A stretch of 64,000 nt of DNA, from assembly GCA_019973155.2 (NCBI GenBank), contig BPQB01000031.1, positions 248,001 through 312,000 of the forward strand, read 5' to 3'. Below are positions 57,865-64,000 of the stretch, piece by piece. The DNA is from Phanerochaete sordida. Its lineage: Eukaryota; Basidiomycota; Agaricomycetes; Polyporales; Phanerochaetaceae. The notes beneath the pieces are model-generated. The model worked only from the letters and a program-made list of their open reading frames with translations. It was not told where the DNA came from and did no database searches. Each line of letters begins with the position of its first letter. The first letter of the stretch is position 1. The position numbers and the translations under genes are program-made.

Positions 57865-58373
57865 TGCGACAGCAGTACTGGCCTGCAGCGGAAGCTCACC
57901 AGGAAGCTTAGCGGAGCGAGGCGGGTTGCTGGCTGCCTTTGAGGGCGGGACGAGCCCTGCACTGCTTGGCACAGCTCTGCATGATAAATCAGTGATATCG
58001 TCGTGACCGTCCTGGTACCTAGACAGCAGAGATGTTGAAGATCATCTTGACGACTGCTGCCTTGTATTTCTGCGTTTGAGTATCATAGCTATGTATCATT
58101 CAAAGTTGAGCAGTGCGTGTCGGTCGTTGGCGTTGACTTTCAACAACGGCGGCCATCTGCATCAAAAGGCGGCCACTCCGCTTGTCCCGCTCGTCACCCG
58201 GGTCGCTGGTTCGATCCACTCCGGTATCATTTAATTTCTTCCAGTTAATCACCACTGGGGCTTTGGCTTTGTTGCTTGAACAAACTACAAATCATGCACC
58301 GCAGAGAGCCAAGTCGCTCTATTCTACTCGATAGCAGTAGAATGCCACACTGGAGTCGAAAATCATGAGATAA
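57865..58373. other. Intergenic, left of inverted-repeat element
   Basis: Promoter region of DUF6533 copy 1. A tRNA-like GGTTCGATCC occurs near 58210 but no tRNA folds around it. No gene is supported. Confidence 0.45.
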
Positions 58374-59148
58374 TAGAGAGTTTGCGAAAGCGCCGGCGGT
58401 TGCCAAAACCGTTGCGAAAGCGCCGGGACCGTTGCGGTCGCGTCGAAGTTTCATTTCTACTGCCGCACACGCACAACTGGTATGCTAGCAGTAAGCTGTG
58501 AGGGGGCATGTACCTTGCTACAGCCCGCATTTTTTGATACACTACTCTACAATCATAGGGCACGGGAAGGTGCCCGGCACAATAAACAATCATCTTCTCT
58601 CGAGATTTCGCATCATGCTGGCCTGTTCGAACTGCGTGCAGGGGATGCACTGGGATTTGGACCCATCATGATGCTCTAGGAGTACTCGGAGCGCACATGC
58701 TTTCCGACTCAATTCTCCGCGGAAGCTGGCCAGTGATTGACGAACTATGGAGGCCAGCTCAATCTGCATGTTTTCTCACCACGCCCGAGCCTCCAGTGAG
58801 ACACGGAGCGCCTTGAAGTGTGTCTGCAACTTAGGCTGTAATATCTACTCACAGAAGGAGTGCAAAATTTGGATGCTCAGGGCAATGTAGGTGACTCTTC
58901 TCCATAAGGCTAGACTCACGGCATATGCTGGAGAAAAGTCACAGCGCCCGGGTTACAACTCACACAAGATTGCTGTAGAGCATACATTGTACAATACTAC
59001 AACAGCAGTACCCGTTCTACGCCTCTCCTACTAGCTGAGCAGCTACGACGAGCTCATTGTGGCGCGAACCGCCGGCGCATCGCACCGCAACGGTCCCGGC
59101 GCTTTCGCAACGGTTTTGGCAACCGCCGGCGCTTTCGCAAACTCTCTA
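58374..59148. mobile_element. 775-bp element with perfect 65-bp terminal inverted repeats
   Basis: The left end 58374-58438 and the right end 59084-59148 are exact inverted copies (TAGAGAGTTTGCGAAAGCGCC at the outer edge). Each arm contains the unit TTGCGAAAGCGCCGG twice. The 645-bp interior has no plausible gene. No clear target-site duplication was found at the outer edges (left ...GATAA, right ATATT...). Perfect arms indicate a recent insertion or ongoing conversion. It sits between the two DUF6533 paralogues. A non-autonomous DNA transposon is the simplest reading; a plain inverted duplication cannot be excluded. Confidence 0.8.
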
Positions 59149-60142
59149 ATATTACTACATGCATTCAGCCATGCTTGTGCGCCCTTCCGCTACTCTCCGT
59201 TAAGCAAGCTCCTGTATGTTGGGGCTATCTGCCGTGTCTGCAATGATTTCTGTCAGCAACAGGTCTTATGACATCCATTGACCACACAATTTATTAGTGC
59301 AGGCATTCACGATCGCAGGAGGAGGTCGGAACGAAAGCACGTGCGTAGTGCTTCATGTAACATTTGCGATGTCCCCTTGCAAATCGGCTTGAGAGTGTGA
59401 TGTATGAGCCATGAGCTGACGACATGGCAGTATATTTTCCATCGATGTGCCATCGCCGGTTGATCAGAGTTCTACGTGCAATTGTTAACTTGTTAATTAT
59501 ACACACCATGATGCGGGATTGGCATGGAAAATTCTTCGGAGCGTTCACCAAGATGGAGAGCTTCCAGGCTACTCATTACCTTATAACCCAAGACTTCTGC
59601 CTCTCGTGATACAATGGGTCAAGGATGGTCGACACCACATCACGTTGCAATCTTGGCAGCCGGCGCACTCAGCTTTGGCAGTCAACGCGAAGACGCAACC
59701 GGGTCCTGTATTCCGCGCGGCTTTCGGTGATGTTTCCAATCTGTGAACACGAATCTCTCCACTGCCAGCTCAACAATGGCCCTGGATACACGGCTTTGCG
59801 CACACTCTCACGAAGGTCTAAGCCCACCACGACGGCCTCGCGCTTGAATTGCTATGTCACCTAGCTTACGGTACTATGACAATGACAGGGCCTGTCAATA
59901 AGTGTGCAAAATCAGAAGGGCTGCCCATGGTGGTCCCAGTGTCATAGGGAGAGGTATATACAATGTACCTATCTCATAGGCCTACAACACAAGCGCCTGA
60001 AAACGAAGCTAAACCATCACGTAAACGGGCTGTGAAACACAGAAATGTCTAGATTCGGGCCCTCCTTTCAGCAATAGATGCCGTACGACAACGCAATGCC
60101 ATGAGACAATGCATGCGTCCGTCCGCCCGCTTGTCCTTTCCT
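59149..60142. other. Intergenic, right of element
   Basis: Lies between the element and the 3' end of DUF6533 copy 2. Short frames only; nothing supported. Confidence 0.45.
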
Positions 60143-61935
60143 TTATTGCCCGTCGAGTGTGCTACAGGAGCTTTTGCAGGAGCTCGCCATTGCGTCCGCA
60201 ATAATTCCGGCCATAAAAGGATCGTCTGAGACCCACTGATTGAACGGTCCGTCGGTGCAAATATCGATTATCGCGGAAGAAGCGTCCATCTCCTCGCCCT
60301 CGTCGTTATCATCATCATCGAAAGCGCGGAGGGTCGCGCCAAGGTTGCCAACGAGATAGGATGATTCCCGTTTGCTGTTGAAGACAACAGATGAAGGAGC
60401 GGAGCATGTGTTACCCTCGCTGGCCAGGGATATTGCACGTAGGTTCAAAATGAACCGCGACAGGGAGATAGAAGCTAGCCTGAAACGATGTGGACGCTGT
60501 GTCAACAATGTCCAGTTCTGCTATGTGGGTGGAAAGCGACCCACGTATCTGTCAAAGCAGGAATGTTATTGAATGACTGACGTAGATTAGTACCTTGTCC
60601 GTTTCTTTGGGGAGGAGACAGGGAATACCTGGTCCGGAATGCTAAGCATGTCCATGCCAAGCAACACTAGTAGGACTCTGGTAAACGCGTGGTAAGCGCT
60701 GCGGTGGGGTCATGGTTTGTGTCATAGGGTAACGCACGATGAGTATAGCGTTCCTACAACATGTTGAGGAGTAAATTCTGTTATATCTGATAGCGTCGCG
60801 AGCGTACCGTCTATACATATCATCCTGGATACTCCGATTTGAAGCTTGAACGTGCGTAAAGTACCCATGATTCCCGCAAGTCTTATCCAGGTGAGTATAA
60901 GGGCGATGGCTTCTGTCAAGATGGATGAGGTTCCGCCAAAGACAACTAGCGGGCGGTAGGATGAGAACACTTATGATAAAAAGCAGATAGACTTACAGCT
61001 GTAGAGTGGTTGGCGTTCGTCACAAATGAGCGGGCGAGGCGTGCCGGCAGACATGAAACGCACAAGGTAAGATCGATATTGGGATTGTGGAACTTGCTTT
61101 GCTGTCCACATCCTCTGAATGGCGGCGGCATCGCTTGAATAGTGAGTGCTGTGCTATAATACTGTAGTCGCAGGAAGCATAAGAGTACCTGGCTTTGATC
61201 TTGCAAGAACGAACTTACTAGGCTAAGGCAAGGGTTCGCTATCCCCATAAGAAGCACAAGCGCGAGCACGCGACGGCTTTTATTGTAGATCGCGTACATG
61301 CGTAGAGCGGAGAATGCTACAAAGAATGCAAGCCCCACGCGAGTGAATCCACACGGACACCAGATGCAGGTCACTTACCGGCGATAACGAGGTACATGGC
61401 GGCAGTACACCCTTCACCAATTCTCCAGACCACGTCACAGCTGCAGAAAATGTTCGCTTGGACGTCAAAATCTCATGAAGGGAAACATACCTCTGTCAGA
61501 GCCGAGCACTTCGATCAGTTGCCTGTAGCCATGAGAATTTGGTACGCACATGGTCGGCCTGGTCTTCCTTCCATCCCGACCAGGAGACCATCTGAGTGAG
61601 TCTCCCAAGACGATTTGCGAGAACAAGATAGCGGTTGATCATAAAAAGCAAAGAGGCTCCGGAAAATCTTCGATTCCAGATACAGCTGACCTCTTGCGAG
61701 AAAGTGAGGAAGTAGTCATATACGTAGAGCGCTGCCAGTTGGGACCCTCGTCAGACTGATGGTTAACATGTGAGAAGCTAGAACAATGGGCCTACTGGTA
61801 GCTATGAGCTCGATCATAAGGGTCGTATCCCTGCCAGAGCGTGTAAGTATGCCGGCCAATCCTTGATCTCAGAACTTTGCGCACTCACAGAATCAAAAAT
61901 AAGGGGATAATTGAGGCGAGGTCGACCTGCGACAT
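60143..61935 (-). CDS. DUF6533-type multi-pass membrane protein, copy 2
   Basis: The first three exons are well defined: 61889-61935, 61796-61830 and from 61746 downward, giving MSQVDLASIIPLFLILDTTLMIELIAT-RSQLAALYVYDYFLTFSQEVSCIW. Later exons encode SGASLLFMINRYLVLANRLGRL, CDVVWRIGEGCTAAMYLVIAAFSALRMYAIYNKSRRVLALVLLMG, and the tail RFILNLRAISLASEG with an acidic stretch (FDDDDNDEGEEMD), stop at 60143. This is the usual order of DUF6533 proteins: N-terminal DUF6533 spanning the first helices, then five or so further membrane segments. Function is unknown. It is a tandem paralogue of 56103-57864, same strand. Boundaries in the middle, about 61.45-61.6 kb, are unresolved. Confidence 0.65.
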
Positions 61936-62588
61936 AACGAGGTAACGGTATGCTGTGGCTACCAGAAGCGGACGAAGGTAGTGGGCTGGAGGACATGGTC
62001 ATAGCAGGCCTCTTAAATAACGATGTGTGCTGTGCGACGTAGCTCATCGATCATCACGGACCATTGATTGGTTACAACGACCTCCTGCAGGGTGTTTAAG
62101 GGAGTCTGAGAGCTGATAGAGCGGTGCGATGGGATACGGACAGCAGCTGGCGACGACCTATCAGGATGCTTCGCGTTACGATGGTCAGCCTACATGACGG
62201 ACAGCACGAAAAGGCAGTTCAGCTTCTACATTCAGCAAAAGACGTGATGAGGTTGCCAATTTTGGACGCGGAATACCCGCGCGAGAGGTCGAGAGAGAAG
62301 TCTGACGACACGACCATCGCCTCCATCTCGCAACGCCAACAAGATGCGGTTCCGGTGTGTACATACGATGGCTGAAGACGCGACGGTGGGCAAATATAAG
62401 TTCGCGTTACCACGGCAGCATCCCCCGCCTGTGACAACGTCTGACGACGGCTGCGGCATCGCTGTCCATGGTAGTCCCAGTGGTATAGGTAAGGTATACA
62501 CCTCATGAACCTAAAATACAAGCACCTCAAAGCACATCGCCTCATAAAAATACACGTCTTTCACATTCACTTTTCACCCGCGCGCACC
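61936..62588. other. Intergenic, nothing seen
   Basis: Promoter side of DUF6533 copy 2 and 3' flank of the glycerol kinase. No gene or repeat is supported. Confidence 0.45.
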
Positions 62589-63620
62589 CTAATCGTCGCT
62601 TGCCGCCCACCCGCGACACCTCTCGACCGCGCGCTGCCATCCGGCCCACTTCTTGTCGCGGTACTCCTTCGTCGTGGTGGGCTTGAAGCTCGTGCTGCCC
62701 GCGGTGTTGACCTCGTGCAGCGTCTCGGGGCGCGCGATGTCCCAGCCAAACAGCTTGACCGCGCTCCCCGCGAGCAGCGCGCTCCCGAGCGCGGTGCTCT
62801 CGCGCATCTCGGGCCGCACGATCTCGCACCCGCCGAGGTCCGCGAGCACCTGCATCACCATGTCGCCGTTCGTCATCCCGCCGTCGACCTTCATCTGCGG
62901 GAGGTCGACGCCCGAGTCGAGCTTCATCGCCTCCGCGACCGCGCGCGTCATGAACGCGTTCGCCTCGAGCGTCGCGCGCGCGACGTGCGACGGCGTCGTG
63001 TACGAGGACATGCCTGGCGCGCGAGTGAGCACGAAAAATGACATGGAACGACTGAGTGCGTGCGCACCGATGATCATGCCCGTCGCGGACGGGTCCCAGT
63101 ACGGCGCGAAGAGGCCGCCGAAGGCGGTCACGAAGTACAGGCCGCCGGTGTCGGGCACCTTGGCGGCGAGCGTGTTGACGTCCGCCGCGGACTGGACCAT
63201 GAACATCGAGTCGCGGAGCCACTTGATGGCGCTGCCCGCGACACCGACTGCGCGCGAACGTCAGCACTACGCGAAGAGCAGCATGCGGGGACACGCACTG
63301 GAGCCCTCGAGGCAGTACACGGGCTTGCCGTTCGGGCCGTTCTGGTACGCGACGGTGCTGAGCAGCCCGGCCTTGCTCTCGACGACCTCCTCGCCGGTGC
63401 AGAAGAGGAGGAACGCGCCGGTGCCGTACGTGCACTTGGCCTCGCCCTGGCGGAGGCACTTGTTGCCGACGAGCGCGGCCTGCTGGTCGCCCGCGAGGCC
63501 CGCGATGGGCACGCCCTTGAGCGCGCCGTACGCGATGTGCGCGTAGACCTCGGACGAGGACGCGAGCTTCGGCAGGATGCTGTCCTTCAGCCCGAAGAAC
63601 TTGAGCAGCACGGGGTCCCA
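62589..63620 (-). pseudogene. Glycerol kinase, C-terminal part only
   Basis: Exons 63299-63620, 63068-63247 and 62589-63013 encode 309 codons matching the second half of an FGGY glycerol kinase: [102 protein letters not shown] and GWDIARPETLHEVN. A 3' splice site (GCTGCAG) precedes WDPV, so upstream exons are expected. In the remaining 380 bp to the window edge I find no code for the N-terminal half (ATP-phosphate loop, glycerol contacts, the TNASRT-type region). Either the 5' half was lost or displaced by an insertion, or a long intron runs beyond the window. The retained part has no stops. Confidence 0.7.
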
Positions 63621-64000
63621 CTGCAGCGAGCGCAGCAAGATTCTTTCGACGCGGTCGACTTGGCAACGATATTCATGTCTGCCTCGCAGTTCGTGGATTA
63701 GATTTTGTACGCCCGCCAGACCAGTTTCCGTTCTCTGCTTACATAAGCACACCGTATGTCACGGAAATTGTTTTGTAGGCGCTAAACGACGGTTGGCTCT
63801 CGCCCTGCTACTCGGTTCGTCCTACACCATCGTCCGCGGTGAGCTGTGAGAATTTTGGTATTATCAAATGCTCACGAGCACCATTTACGTGACAGGGACT
63901 TGCTATCATGCTCGCGCTTTGGCACAAGCTCTTCCCAGGCGACTTTTCCCAGGGCCCGTCGGCGCCGCCATCACGGGACGAAATGCAAGATCGTGTCTCT
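63621..64000. other. Region upstream of the kinase fragment, nothing recognised
   Basis: Expected to hold earlier glycerol kinase exons, but no matching frame is seen on either strand. The window ends here. Confidence 0.4.

Noticed and set aside
58160..58232. tRNA-like segment with GGTTCGATCC
   Set aside because: Only three T-stem pairs form and no matching acceptor or anticodon arm was found.

Overview
This is a GC-rich stretch of a filamentous basidiomycete nuclear genome, most likely an Agaricomycete of the wood-decay (Polyporales-like) type. The evidence is dense split genes with introns of about 48-60 nt, intron-containing histone genes, a large set of F-box paralogues, tandem DUF6533 membrane proteins, a GH44 glycosidase and secreted aspartic peptidases. 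No prokaryotic or organellar signal was seen. Exon coordinates below were derived by reading splice sites and keeping frame; for most genes the summed exon lengths close exactly.

Layout. 1-21 kb is an accessory region built by duplication: two medium-chain reductase genes (952-2198, 16849-18089), two small secreted protein genes (3028-5033, one frameshifted), two A1 aspartic peptidases (7681-9179, 19311-20822) and a decayed third peptidase copy (6418-6801). Among them lie a 2OG-dioxygenase-like gene whose metal site looks lost, an unrecognised gene, and a large membrane-anchored coiled-coil protein (12748-15632). 21-31 kb is mostly core genes: alpha/beta hydrolase, an unrecognised helical protein, kinetochore Nnf1, the SPOUT methyltransferase Sfm1 (with a 10-nt exon) and a secreted GH44 enzyme.

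31-53 kb is F-box territory. Four related F-box genes, two further F-box-type genes and one broken F-box tail surround a conserved block: ZIP zinc transporter, divergent histone H3/H4 pair, and an F-BAR/RhoGAP protein. A 418-bp inverted-repeat element carrying telomere-like repeats sits in the promoter of one F-box gene (31983-33648); its close paralogue (47158-48835) preserves the empty site. Three of the F-box genes start with a 5-nt coding exon, ATGAG, in two cases followed by a GC-AG intron.

53.8-64 kb holds a Vps3/TGFBRAP1-like protein reduced to its N-terminal CNH region plus a Q/E-rich repeat tail, a tandem pair of DUF6533 membrane proteins separated by a 775-bp element with perfect 65-bp inverted ends, and the C-terminal part of a glycerol kinase whose N-terminal half is not visible before the window ends.

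The genes do not form one pathway. The strongest unusual signals are the two non-autonomous inverted-repeat elements, the ATGAG start exons, the truncated Vps3-like and glycerol kinase genes, and the altered H3 tail.
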